DNA of 64,000 nt from Acidimicrobiaceae bacterium (GTDB taxonomy: Bacteria; Actinomycetota; Acidimicrobiia; Acidimicrobiales; Aldehydirespiratoraceae): the NCBI GenBank assembly GCA_009843915.1, contig VYCM01000037.1:1-64000 (forward strand), written 5' to 3'. The translations under genes and the position numbers were made by a program. The notes under the pieces were generated by a model, which saw only the letters and a program-made list of their open reading frames with translations, did no database searches and was not told the origin of the DNA. This document shows, piece by piece, positions 36,695 through 47,462 of the stretch; position 1 is the first letter of the stretch, and the number at the start of each line of letters is the position of its first letter.

Positions 36695-37744
36695 GTGGGC
36701 ACGGGCACCTACGTCATCGGGGTGGACGGGGGCAATACGAGTTCTACTGCGGTGGTGGTGGACGGCTCGGGCACCGTTGTCGGAGTGGGTGACGGCGGCT
36801 GCACGGACATCTACGGGGTGGCGTCGCCGCCGCAGGCGCTGGCCGAACTCGACCGGGTGGTGGCAACGGCCCTGGGGCAGGCGGGGCTCGGACCCACCCA
36901 ACTGCGGTCGGGGGTCTTCAGCCTGGCCGGGGCCGACTGGCCCGAAGATCACGACTATCTGCGCAGCCACTTGGGCGGCTGCTCGTTCGGCTTCGAGCCG
37001 CTCGTGGTCAACGACGCCATGGGCGGGCTCAGGCTGGGCTCACCGTTGTGGGAGGGGATCGCCGTCATCTGCGGCACCGGCAACGCGGTGGGCGCCCGCC
37101 GTCGCGACGGCACCTGCTTCCACCTCGGTTTCTGGCCCGACACGGTGGGAGCCGCCACCCTCAGCCAGGCGGCCCTCGACGCCGTGCTGCGCCATCACCT
37201 GGACCTCGGTCCGCCCACATCGCTCACGGATCGGGCGCTCGGGCTCTATGGTGCGACCGATCCGATCGAACTGCAGCACCGGTTCACCGGCCGGGACGGC
37301 CTCGGCCACACCGACCTCGTGCGGATGAGCCCGCTGCTGCTGGATGAAGCCGACCGGCATGACGCGGTGGCGCTGGAGATTGTGACCGCGGCCGGCCGGG
37401 CCATGGGCGGGCAGGCCCGGGCATCAGCGGCGCGGATCGAACTCGACATGGCCGGCGCGGTCACGGTGCTGGGCGGCGGGCTGTTCCAGCACCCCACCGC
37501 CGTCCTGGTCGACGCGGTGATGGCGGAGCTGCCCGGAGCAGTGGCTCACCGCACGACGCTGCCACCGGTCCTCGGCGCGGTCATGGCCGCACTCGACCAG
37601 ATCGGCCGCCCGTCCGATCCGCAGGAGTTGAACCGGTCGCTGCGGGATTTCAGAGGCCGAGCGAACAGGCGAGCGAATCCGCCCCATACGGGCGAGGCCG
37701 TGGCCCGAGCGGCCCGTGAGCGAAGCGAACAAGAGCGGGAGTGA
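36695..37744 (+). CDS. BadF/BadG/BcrA/BcrD ATPase-family (GlcNAc kinase-like) sugar kinase
   Basis: YVIGVDGGNTSSTAVVVDGSGTVVGVG; NDAMGGLRLGSPLWEGIAVICGTGNAVGARRRDG. Confidence 0.83.
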   Translation: MGTGTYVIGVDGGNTSSTAVVVDGSGTVVGVGDGGCTDIYGVASPPQALAELDRVVATALGQAGLGPTQLRSGVFSLAGADWPEDHDYLRSHLGGCSFGFEPLVVNDAMGGLRLGSPLWEGIAVICGTGNAVGARRRDGTCFHLGFWPDTVGAATLSQAALDAVLRHHLDLGPPTSLTDRALGLYGATDPIELQHRFTGRDGLGHTDLVRMSPLLLDEADRHDAVALEIVTAAGRAMGGQARASAARIELDMAGAVTVLGGGLFQHPTAVLVDAVMAELPGAVAHRTTLPPVLGAVMAALDQIGRPSDPQELNRSLRDFRGRANRRANPPHTGEAVARAARERSEQERE

Positions 37745-37868
37745 GACCGCTGCGATACCACGCACTCCCACCTGCTCGCGTACGCTCCCAAGCCTCGGCT
37801 ACCAGCGGCGCGTAGGGTTTGGTTCCGGTGACCGCGACTCCGATGCTCCGGCAATCTGAAGGTGCGAG

Positions 37869-39173
37869 ATGGCGCGAATCAAGCTCGCCTACATAGGTGG
37901 CGGCTCCACCCGAGCCCCCGGCACGATGGCCAGCTTCGCCCATCAGGGCGAGAACTTCGACGGATCCGAGGTTGTGCTGATCGACCTCGACGCTGAGCGT
38001 CTCGCTCTCACCAGGGAGATAGCCCAGCGGCTGATGGCGGCCCGGGGCCTTGACATCTCGGTGGAAGCCACCACCGACCGTCTCGCCGGGCTGGACGGCT
38101 GCGACGCGGTGCTCACCAGCTACCGCCCGGGCGGTTTCGAGGCCCGTGTGGCGGACGAGCGCATCCCGTTGTCGCACAACATCATCGGCCAGGAGACCCA
38201 GGGTCCGGGCGGGTTCTTCATGGCGCTGCGATCGATCGCAGTGATGCAGGACATCCTGTCTGACATCGACAGGGCCTGCCCCGGCGCGGCCATCTTCAAC
38301 TACACCAATCCGGTGAACATCGTGTCGCAGGCGGTCTCAGACAACTCCGACGCCAACATCGTGTCGCTGTGCGAGGGACCGATCGTCTATCCCCGGATGC
38401 TGACCGAGGCGGTGGGCCTCGACCCCGACAAACTCGACGTGGCCAGCGTCGGACTCAACCACGGGTCGTGGTCGGTGACCCACACCTACGAGGGCGAATC
38501 GCTCATACCGCTGCTGCGCGAGAAGTGGGAGGAGGAGGCCGAGGTACCGAGGCTGGCCGGCCAGGAACGCAGGATGCTGCAGCTGGCGGCGGCGATGGAT
38601 TCGGTGCCGAGCGGCTATTTCCAGTACTACTACTTCGAGGAGGAGATCCTCGCCGAGTATCACGCCAAGGCCACCACCCGGGCCGAGGACATCCTGGCCG
38701 AGGTGCCGTCGTACTGGTCGCACTACCGCGAGCAGGCCCGGAGCCAGGATCCGCAGCTCGATCCCTCCCGCTCGCGTGGCGGAATCCATGAACTGGAGCT
38801 GGCCATCGACTGCATGGACGCGGTGTTCAACAACCGCGACGAGGTCATGACGGTCAACGTGGCCAACTCCGGCAGCATCGACGGGTTCGACGACTCGCTG
38901 GTGGTGGAGACCCTCGGCCGCTGCGATGCCGCTGGCGTGCGACCCGTCGAGATGCCGAGCCTGCCGTCACATGTGCGCGGCCTCGTTGAGGCTCTGGCCT
39001 ACTACCAGCAGGCCGCGGCCGACGCGGCGTGGAGCGGGACGAGCCATGAGGCCGTCCAGGCGCTGGCCTCGCATCCGCTGGTGAGATCGATCGACAAGGC
39101 CGAGCGGCTCTATGCCGAGATGGCCTTCGCCCATCGCGACTACCTGCCTGAGAGGCTGATCCCTACCGGCTGA
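37869..39173 (+). CDS. Glycoside hydrolase family 4 (6-phospho-glycosidase-like)
   Basis: MARIKLAYIGGGSTRAPG; QETQGPGGFFMALRSI; IFNYTNPVNIVSQAV; SVGLNHGSW. Confidence 0.87.
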   Translation: MARIKLAYIGGGSTRAPGTMASFAHQGENFDGSEVVLIDLDAERLALTREIAQRLMAARGLDISVEATTDRLAGLDGCDAVLTSYRPGGFEARVADERIPLSHNIIGQETQGPGGFFMALRSIAVMQDILSDIDRACPGAAIFNYTNPVNIVSQAVSDNSDANIVSLCEGPIVYPRMLTEAVGLDPDKLDVASVGLNHGSWSVTHTYEGESLIPLLREKWEEEAEVPRLAGQERRMLQLAAAMDSVPSGYFQYYYFEEEILAEYHAKATTRAEDILAEVPSYWSHYREQARSQDPQLDPSRSRGGIHELELAIDCMDAVFNNRDEVMTVNVANSGSIDGFDDSLVVETLGRCDAAGVRPVEMPSLPSHVRGLVEALAYYQQAAADAAWSGTSHEAVQALASHPLVRSIDKAERLYAEMAFAHRDYLPERLIPTG

Positions 39174-40053
39174 GCCGACCCGGCTCCTTGCCTTCGAGAG
39201 CCAGCAGGCCCGCGCCGATGACACCGGCTTGCGGTCCGAGATGGGCCTGCACCAGCGGCGGTGGCTGTGGCCGGCCACGGATGAGTTCGCCGTAGTGCCT
39301 GGAGAGCGACTGAGAGAAGTCGCCCTTACTGCTGCCGAGACCTCCGCCGACGATCACCGCCGCCGGGTCGAGCAGTTGCACTGCGCAGGTGAGGGCCGTG
39401 GCCACGATCTGTCCCGCCCGGGTCTCGATCGCGGCTCGGTGGCTGGCTGCCTTTCGCTGATCGTCGGAAGCGTCGGCGGCCTCGACCGCGTCGTTGATGG
39501 CTCGACCCGAGGCCTGCTCCTCCACGGTCAGTGGCCCTCCAGGATGCAGAGCGAGTGCAGGATCGGCCGGCAGTTCGCCCAGCGCTATCGCCTCGCCCCG
39601 GTGGCCGGGCCATAGCCGGCCGTCGATGACGAGGGTGGAGGAGATGCCCGTGCCGATGATCACGAACAAGAAGCTGGCGAGGGTCAGGCCGTGACCGAGC
39701 CGGGCCTCCGCCCGGGCCGCGCAGCGCACATCCGAGTCGATCAGGATGGGCAGACCGGATCCGGAGGTCGCCGGCAATGCCTGTAGCGAGGGCAGCACGA
39801 GAGCGCTGCTGATCCGCCCGTGGGGCGTGACGTACTCGGGGACACCTACTCCGGCCTGCTCTACGGCCCGGCCGCCTTCTGCTGCCCGTCGGGCCAGCCG
39901 GTCGATGAGCGCCAGTGCCTCGGGCGCGCTCTGATCGCCTTCCTGGGTCGGGGTGGCCACGGTCTCGGCGCTGCGGATCGCTCCGTCCTCGTCGACCACC
40001 GCGCCGGCGATCTTCGTGCCACCGACATCGATGCCCACCGCGGCCGGCGTCAT
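39163..40053 (-). CDS. ROK-family kinase/regulator-like protein
   Basis: AVGIDVGGTKIAGAVVDEDGAI; DPAAVIVGGGLGSSKGDF; internal ATG start chosen. Confidence 0.83.
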   Translation of the reverse strand: MTPAAVGIDVGGTKIAGAVVDEDGAIRSAETVATPTQEGDQSAPEALALIDRLARRAAEGGRAVEQAGVGVPEYVTPHGRISSALVLPSLQALPATSGSGLPILIDSDVRCAARAEARLGHGLTLASFLFVIIGTGISSTLVIDGRLWPGHRGEAIALGELPADPALALHPGGPLTVEEQASGRAINDAVEAADASDDQRKAASHRAAIETRAGQIVATALTCAVQLLDPAAVIVGGGLGSSKGDFSQSLSRHYGELIRGRPQPPPLVQAHLGPQAGVIGAGLLALEGKEPGRLSR

Positions 40054-40057
40054 GCCG

Positions 40058-40930
40058 TCAACTGGACTCGGGGCCGATGTCGTCGGTGCTGGTCCATCCA
40101 GGCCCGATCCCGCACAGCCAGATCGCCTGCGTGCCGCCCGCCGACAGATACGAATGGGGGGTTCCTGGCGGCAGCACCGCGGCGTCGCCCGCATCGAGGT
40201 ACAGGCAGTTGGCGTCCTCAGCGGCGGGTGTGTTGATCACGAGACGTCCCGAGAGCAGCAGCACGAACTCCTCCCCGGGATGCTGCTCGTCACGGGACGC
40301 GGCCCCGGCTCGAAGGTGGCATCGCATCACGGTCAGGTGCTCGGTGGCGGCCAGGAGCGCGAGCTCGAGCGGTCCCCGGGTGCCCCAGGCGAGGTCGTGC
40401 TCCCGCACGGGCGTGAGCCGTTGCTCGAGCGCTCCTGCCGCCATGGGCCAGGAACCGAGCAGCCGGCCGTCGACCGTGGCCGTCCTCTCCAGGTAGGGCT
40501 GCCTTCGTGCGTAGGCGCTTGACGCCCCGGTGGCGGGGGTGGGCGAGAAGAACTCGAGCACCCGTACGCCCGTGTCCCCGGCGGCGCGGCCGTGGTGCCA
40601 GGTGTCCCGCCGGAAGAACACCGCCTCGCCGGCCTTTGCTCGCTGGGTCTCGCCGGTCGAGGGGTCGCTCAGCAACAGCGTGCCGTCGAGCACGTACAGC
40701 AGTTCGTCGGCCGCGAAGATCGTGGGGTTGTCCGGGGAGTGCCCGAACCGTCCCCCGGACGGCATCGAGAACTCCAGCACGTGCAGCAGCTGCGACGACA
40801 GGTAGACGCGGTCCAGCACGAAACCCGATTCGGTGTCGCCCCAGACATGGCGGGTCCGGTCCGACGCACCGATGACCGTGGGGCGGTCGAACGCCGGGCG
40901 CGGCGTCGGGCGTCGTGACGGGGTGCTCAT
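40058..40930 (-). CDS. Bicupin protein
   Basis: Two cupin-like halves: ELLYVLDGTLLLSD...RRDTWHHGRA and HPGEEFVLLLSGRLVI...LPPGTPHSYLS. Confidence 0.75.
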   Translation of the reverse strand: MSTPSRRPTPRPAFDRPTVIGASDRTRHVWGDTESGFVLDRVYLSSQLLHVLEFSMPSGGRFGHSPDNPTIFAADELLYVLDGTLLLSDPSTGETQRAKAGEAVFFRRDTWHHGRAAGDTGVRVLEFFSPTPATGASSAYARRQPYLERTATVDGRLLGSWPMAAGALEQRLTPVREHDLAWGTRGPLELALLAATEHLTVMRCHLRAGAASRDEQHPGEEFVLLLSGRLVINTPAAEDANCLYLDAGDAAVLPPGTPHSYLSAGGTQAIWLCGIGPGWTSTDDIGPESS

Positions 40931-40993
40931 GGCCGGACAGCTTGCCGCTGAAGGGCTGTCGCTGTCACGTCGGCGGTGCCGCCACGGTCGCCG

Positions 40994-41971
40994 CTAGTGG
41001 CCGGTGGCGATGGCGACCACCTCGGACAGCAGGTCGCGGTTGGCGGCCGGGCCGGGCGAGATGATGTTCACGAAGAAGGCGTCGAGAAGGTGCGCGCCGA
41101 TCAAGTGCTCAAGCTGGCTGCGGCACTCCGCGGGCGTGCCTGCAATCTGGTAAGAGGCAACCAACTCGTCGGTCACGAGTTGGCCGACAGCTTCGGGGCC
41201 ACCTTCGGTGAACGCCTGCTTCAGGCCGGCGATCTCGGCATCGTTCAGGCCGAGGTTCTTGAGGACCCGGGGTGGGCTGTCCATGATGGCGTAGCCGTAG
41301 AGGTGCTTGGCCTCCTCGATCATCTCAGGCCTGTACGCCAGCCGGTCGAGGTAGATGCGAGTGAGTGGGGTGCCGACAGCCGTTCGGGCCCGATCGGCGA
41401 TGCCGAACGCGTCGGCCAGGTCGGACTTGACCATCAGCACCAGACCGTCGGCGTGGGTCCCGGCCACCGCCAGCATCCGCTCGCCGCGGGCCGCGACCCA
41501 GATCGGGATCGAGTGGGTGCCGGTCGTGAGATGGGCGCCCTCCAGCGAGAGTCTGCGTCCCTGCCAGGTGACCGGCTCGCCCCGCCACAGCAGCCGGAGA
41601 GCCTCGATAGTGTCGGCCATCATCGCCAGCGGGGCCGATCTCTCCAGGCCCATCGGATGCAGCACCATGGTGCCGCCGGCCACCAACGTAACGAAGGCCC
41701 GGCCCCCGCTCATCTCGTCGACGGTGGCGATGGCGGCCGCCGTGGCGGCCGGGTGGCGGGTGTAGGGGTTGGTGACCGCCCCCAGGCGGATGGTGCTGGT
41801 TGCCTGGGCCGCCGCGCCGAGCACGGCGTAGACGTCGAGCATCAGGCCCTCGTCGGCCACCATGCAGTAGGCGTAGCCGAGTTCCTCGGCCGTCACAATG
41901 GTGTCGATGAGTTCCGCCGAACCCATCGTCGGCACGATCTGGAGGCCGAGCTCAATCTTGCCGGCGGTCAC
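40994..41971 (-). CDS. LLM-class (F420-dependent luciferase-like) oxidoreductase, Mer-like pattern
   Basis: TIRLGAVTNPYTRHPAATAAAIATVDEMSGGRAFVTLVAGG; GTG start MTAGKIELGLQIVPT. Confidence 0.8.
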   Translation of the reverse strand: MTAGKIELGLQIVPTMGSAELIDTIVTAEELGYAYCMVADEGLMLDVYAVLGAAAQATSTIRLGAVTNPYTRHPAATAAAIATVDEMSGGRAFVTLVAGGTMVLHPMGLERSAPLAMMADTIEALRLLWRGEPVTWQGRRLSLEGAHLTTGTHSIPIWVAARGERMLAVAGTHADGLVLMVKSDLADAFGIADRARTAVGTPLTRIYLDRLAYRPEMIEEAKHLYGYAIMDSPPRVLKNLGLNDAEIAGLKQAFTEGGPEAVGQLVTDELVASYQIAGTPAECRSQLEHLIGAHLLDAFFVNIISPGPAANRDLLSEVVAIATGH

Positions 41972-42690
41972 GGTTCGGGCTCGATCCAGGGGTCGTCGAC
42001 GGGCCTGATGACGACCGGCCCGATGTCGATTCGCCGGTCGGTGCCGACCAGGTCGGCAACCAGTTCGCCCACCCCGGCCGCGGGCATCATCCGGGCCCGA
42101 ACAGAATCGGGGGCCTTGCCATCCCATAGCTCGGTGTCGATCTGGGCGGGGGACAGTGTGATCACCCGAATGCCGTGGTCCCGACCCTCCAGCCGCAGCA
42201 CCTCACCCAGCGCGTTGAGTCCTCCCTTGGACGCGGCGTAGGCCGCATTGCCCTCGAATGCTTGCACGGCAGCGATGCTGCTAATGAGCACGATCTGACC
42301 CGCGGACTGGCTGAGGGCCTCCCAGCCCGCCCTGGTCAGGGCCATCACCGCGCTCAGGTTGACGTCCAGCACCCGGTGCCAATGGTCCGGGGTGACCTCG
42401 GGTGCCGGCGCCTTGTCGAACACGCCCGCGCTGTGAACCATCAAGTCGATCCGGCCGTGCTCGGCGAGGACCTCCGCGACGACCCGCTCGGGCTCGCCGG
42501 GCGCGGTCAGATCGGCCGCGATCGGTGTTGCGGGCCCGTCCAGCTCCGAAGCCGCGGCCTCGAGCCGGTCCCGCCGGCGACCCACCAGCACGCATCGGGT
42601 GCCGCGAGCCGACAGGGAGGCCGCGCAGGCTGATCCGATACCCGAGCCGCCGCCGGTCACGACGGCCACTGCGGACTCGATGGCGGTCAT
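41968..42690 (-). CDS. Short-chain dehydrogenase/reductase
   Basis: AVAVVTGGGSGIGSACAASL; LISSIAAVQAFEGNAAYAASKGGLNALGEVLRLEG. Confidence 0.87.
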   Translation of the reverse strand: MTAIESAVAVVTGGGSGIGSACAASLSARGTRCVLVGRRRDRLEAAASELDGPATPIAADLTAPGEPERVVAEVLAEHGRIDLMVHSAGVFDKAPAPEVTPDHWHRVLDVNLSAVMALTRAGWEALSQSAGQIVLISSIAAVQAFEGNAAYAASKGGLNALGEVLRLEGRDHGIRVITLSPAQIDTELWDGKAPDSVRARMMPAAGVGELVADLVGTDRRIDIGPVVIRPVDDPWIEPEP

Positions 42691-42697
42691 CGGCCGG

Positions 42698-43657
42698 TTA
42701 CCCGAAGAATGATGCGGTCAGCACTTCGTAGTTGATGCGTCCCGCGCTGAAGGTCCGGCCGCTGGCCAGGTTGGTGAGGTGGATCTCGGCCGGGGAGTGC
42801 AGCTCGATGGGGATCTCGTAGAAGTCCCGACCGGCGTCCTCGTAGATCTCGATGAAGGGTCGTCCATAGGCCTCGCAGGCGACCGACACCACCCGGTCCA
42901 CGATCTCGGCGCACTGGGCGTCTTCGGCTTCGACGGTGACGTTGGAGATGCCGCCGTACAGCAGGCTGTCGTTGATGCGCCCCATCGAGATCAAGTCGTC
43001 GTCCACCAGGGGTGGCACCACGCCCAGGCCGTAGGCGTAGCGCAGGCCGCGCAGGTCCATGCCCTCCTCGGCCAGGCGGTGAATCGACTGCTCCACGATG
43101 CGGGCCGCCACCTGCACCGCGGTCACCAGGCTGCGGTTGGGCGCGAACAGCACGTACAGGTCGCTGGGGGCGACCCGGCATGCGGAGGCGATCATGTCGG
43201 CCATGGCCTCCGGGATCGGCTCGGAGGTCTGGATGGCCACCACCGACTCGTGGTGGTCGTCGCGGTAGTCGATCCACTCGAAGTAGTGGTCGAGGCTGTC
43301 GCGGTTCAGGGCCCGCCCCGGCCCGGCCAGGATGGCGGCGTGCTCGGTGCCGGGGGCCTGGAGGCGCCAGCCGGCGATCTGCGACGCCACGCAGGCCTCG
43401 ATGGGGTGGTCGATCATCACCCGCACCGCGGCGAGCATGCGCCCGGCCAGTTCGAAGGGCTCGTAGCTGACGATGCCCAGTCCGCCCAGGCTGGCCACGG
43501 TGTAGAGCTGCGCGGCCCGCCAGCCGCCCTTGGCCTCCAGGCCCATGTCGATGACGGTCGTGCCGTTCCCGAGCCGGTCCACCGACACGCCCAGCGCGTC
43601 GGCCTCGTCGAGGACGACCCGCACCGTCTTCATTGCCTCACGGTTGACGCTGACCAT
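42698..43657 (-). CDS. mch: Methenyltetrahydromethanopterin cyclohydrolase (Mch) homologue
   Basis: Colinear motifs: MVSVNREAMK, NGTTVIDMGLEAKGG, DHPIEACVASQIAGWRL, GPGRALNR, LFAPNRSLVTAVQVAARIVEQSIHRL, MGRINDSLLYGGISNVTV, YGRPFIEIYEDAGRDFYEI, HSPAEIHLTNLASGRTFSAGRINYEVLTASF. Confidence 0.88.
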   Translation of the reverse strand: MVSVNREAMKTVRVVLDEADALGVSVDRLGNGTTVIDMGLEAKGGWRAAQLYTVASLGGLGIVSYEPFELAGRMLAAVRVMIDHPIEACVASQIAGWRLQAPGTEHAAILAGPGRALNRDSLDHYFEWIDYRDDHHESVVAIQTSEPIPEAMADMIASACRVAPSDLYVLFAPNRSLVTAVQVAARIVEQSIHRLAEEGMDLRGLRYAYGLGVVPPLVDDDLISMGRINDSLLYGGISNVTVEAEDAQCAEIVDRVVSVACEAYGRPFIEIYEDAGRDFYEIPIELHSPAEIHLTNLASGRTFSAGRINYEVLTASFFG

Positions 43658-43658
43658 G

Positions 43659-44435
43659 TCAGGCGGGGGTGGACTCGCGGGCGCCCAGCGCGGCGTCGAC
43701 GGGGATGATGGCGCCGTTCAGGTAGCTGGCCTCCGGTGAGGCCGCGAACAGGATGGCAGCAGTGATCTCGGCGGGCCGTCCGAAGCGGCCCTCGGGGATG
43801 TGGCGCTGGATGGCGGCCTGAAGGTCGGGGTCCGGCATCCCGGCCAGCAGAGCCTCAGTGGCGATGAGACCGGGCGCCACCGCGTTGACCCTCACTCCCT
43901 TGGGGCCGAGTTCCAGGGCCATGGCCCGGGTCAGCCCCTCGACAGCGCCCTTGGAGGCGATGTAGGCGCAGCGGTTGACCACCCCCAGGCGAGCCAGGAT
44001 GGAGCTGACGTGGACGATGGCGCCCCGGCCCCGCTCCACCATGCCGGCCGCCGCCAGCTGGCTCAGCTGGAACAGCCCTCTCACGTTGGCCTGCCAGACC
44101 GTGTCGAAGGCCTCCAGGGACAGGTCGAACATCGAGGAGCGGTCGATGACCGCCGCGTTGTTGACCAGGATCGACACCGGCCCCAGCGAGGCCTCCACCT
44201 CCTGAGCGAGCCGGGCCACGTCGGCCTCGCGGCCGATGTCGGCCTGGAACACCTCGGCCGTGCCGCCTGCGTCGGCGATGGCCTCACGGGTGGTGACCGC
44301 ACCGTCGGCGTCGCTGCGGTAGTTGACCGCGACCCGGGCACCCTCGGCTGCGAACGCTCGGGCGGTTGCCGCGCCGATGCCCCTGGATGAGCCGGTGATC
44401 AGCACGGTGTCGCCGTCGAAGCGATCAGGTCTCAC
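43659..44435 (-). CDS. Short-chain dehydrogenase/reductase (FabG-like)
   Basis: VLITGSSRGIGAATARAFAAEGARVAVNYR; VHVSSILARLGVVNRCAYIASKGAVEGLTRAMALELG. Confidence 0.88.
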   Translation of the reverse strand: MRPDRFDGDTVLITGSSRGIGAATARAFAAEGARVAVNYRSDADGAVTTREAIADAGGTAEVFQADIGREADVARLAQEVEASLGPVSILVNNAAVIDRSSMFDLSLEAFDTVWQANVRGLFQLSQLAAAGMVERGRGAIVHVSSILARLGVVNRCAYIASKGAVEGLTRAMALELGPKGVRVNAVAPGLIATEALLAGMPDPDLQAAIQRHIPEGRFGRPAEITAAILFAASPEASYLNGAIIPVDAALGARESTPA

Positions 44436-44437
44436 GG

Positions 44438-44707
44438 CTAGCCCCCCGCAATGGTCGCCGCCTCGGCCTCGTCGTCGGCGATCACGGCCAGAACGGTGCC
44501 CACGTCCACGGTCTCGTCCTCGTCGACCAGGATCCGGGCCACCACACCGGCGCAGGGCGCCTCCAGGTCGTTCTCGACCTTCTCAGTCTCGACCTCGGCG
44601 ATCACCTCGCCCTCGACCACATGGTCGCCCTCGTCGACGTACCAGGCCACCACGGTGCCGTCCTCCATGGTCAGCCCCCACTTGGGCAGTATCACATTGG
44701 TCGCCAT
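44438..44707 (-). CDS. Free-standing lipoyl/biotinyl-attachment domain protein
   Basis: 89 aa: VILPKWGLTMEDGTVVAWYVDEGDHVVEGEVIAEVETEKVENDLEAPCAGVVARILVDEDETVDVGTVLAVI. Confidence 0.85.
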   Translation of the reverse strand: MATNVILPKWGLTMEDGTVVAWYVDEGDHVVEGEVIAEVETEKVENDLEAPCAGVVARILVDEDETVDVGTVLAVIADDEAEAATIAGG

Positions 44708-44733
44708 TCAGCTTCTCCTCGTGTTCCGTGCTG

Positions 44734-45773
44734 TCAGTACTGGGCGGCGCTGCTGATGGCGGCGGCGATGTCGTCGGTGCCGGGGAGCACGATGTCCTCC
44801 AGGGGCACCGAGAAGGGGATCGGGGCGTCGAGGCCGTCCACCCGCACCACCGGGCCCCGCAACTCGGCGAAGCACTCCTCGCTGATGCGGGCGCTCAGCT
44901 CGGCGCCGAGCCCGCCGATCCTGGGGGCCTCGTTGGCCACCACCACCCGGCCGGTCTTGGCTGCCGAAGCCAGCACGGTGGCCGCGTCGTAGGGCCGGAT
45001 CGTCCGCAGGTCGACCACCTCGACCGAGACGCCGTCGGCTGCGGCCCTCTCGGCCGCCTCCAGCGCCATCGGCACCATTCGCATGGCCGCCACCACGGTA
45101 ACGTCGGCACCCTCGCGGGCTACGGCGGCCGCCCCCAGCGGGGTGGTGTAGTACTCGGGGGGCACCTCGGCCCGGCTGCGGTACAGGGCCTTGTGCTCCA
45201 GGAACAGCACCGGGTCGTCGCTGTCGATCGACGCCAGCAGCAGGCCCTTGGCGTCGATCGGGTTGGACGGGGCCACGATCACGATGCCGGGCACGTTCAG
45301 GAACCAGCCCTCCACGCTCTGGGAGTGGTGCGGCCCGCCGCCGAACCCGCCCCCGCAGGCGGTGCGGATCACCAGGGGCGCCTTGAACTGGCCGTCGAAC
45401 ATGTAGTGGAGCTTGGCCACGTTGTTCACGACCTGGTCGTAGCACTCGGCGATGAAGTCGGCGAACATGATCTCGGCCACCGGGCGCATGCCGACCATGG
45501 CCGCGCCCGCGCAGGTGCCGATGATGGCCGCCTCCGACAGGGGCGTGTCACGCACCCGTTCCGGCCCGTACTTGGCCAGCAGCCCCTTGGTCACGCCGAA
45601 GTCGCCGCCCATCTCGGCGATGTCCTCGCCGATCAGGAACATCTCGGCATGTTTGTCCATGGCCAGGTCGAGGGCGTTGTTGAGGGCCTGGGTGAAGCTG
45701 GCCTTGCGGACCCGGTCCCTGGGCTTGCGGGGGGTGCGGGCCTTGCGTGCCGGGCGGGCAGTGTCGGCGGCGG

Positions 45774-45777
<4 letters not shown>
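44734..45777 (-). CDS. 2-oxoacid/acetoin dehydrogenase E1 component, beta subunit
   Basis: SFTQALNNALDLAMDKHAEMFLIGEDIAEMGGDFGVTKGLLAKYGPERVRDTPLSEAAIIG; internal ATG start. Confidence 0.88.
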
Positions 45778-46750
<973 letters not shown>

Positions 46751-46751
<1 letters not shown>

Positions 46752-47425
46752 TACGGCTCCTTGGGGTTGGCGATGAACTCCGACCACGGCGTGCGGGCCA
46801 GGAAGTAGGCGCCATCGTCCACTGTGCGGAGATAGGTCCGCAAACCGAGCCGGCCGATGGGTTCCAGCCGCAGCGGGTCGATGCGGCCATCGGGATCGCA
46901 GATGGCGGCGTCGTAGGCCACCCACACCACCTCGGCGATCACCAGATGGACCTCGCTGAAGATCTTTCCCGGTGTTCCGAGGTCGACCACCTTGCGCACC
47001 TCGCACTCGAGGCGGGCCAGAGCCTCGCCGATGGCAGGTGATGTGACCTTGGTGGCCGGCACCGGGGTCCAGCCGGCCAGCTCGTACTCGTCCACGTTGC
47101 TCGGCGCCTCCATGGCCACCGTCTCGATCCATTCGCGGAAGACCTCGGTGGTGACGTTCACCACGAAGTCGCCGCTGGCCATCGCGTTGTTGTAGGTGTC
47201 CTTGAGCTCCCCGGTCTCCCTGAGGCCCATGGTGATGCCGAGCAGCATCGGATCGCCGGTGAGGGGCAGGTAGTAGCTCATGGGCGCGATGTTGGCGACG
47301 CCCTCAGGACTGCGGGTGGACACCATGGCGATGGGGCGGGGCACCACCAGCTGCGACAGCATGAACTGCCGCTCCATCGGCGGGTGCTCGGCCGGGTCGA
47401 AGGTGACGGTCCGCTCTTGGTCCAC
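46751..47425 (-). CDS. Flavin reductase-family protein
   Basis: MLSQLVVPRPIAMVSTRSPEGVANIAPMSYYLPLTGDPMLLGITMG...SGDFVVNVTTE. Confidence 0.83.
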
Positions 47426-47462
47426 GGTGCTGGTCCCGGCCGGGGTCGCGTGGGTCGCCCGC

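Noticed and set aside
35119-36708. 529-aa - strand ORF
   Set aside because: Antisense to the NagB-like and Gfo/Idh/MocA genes.
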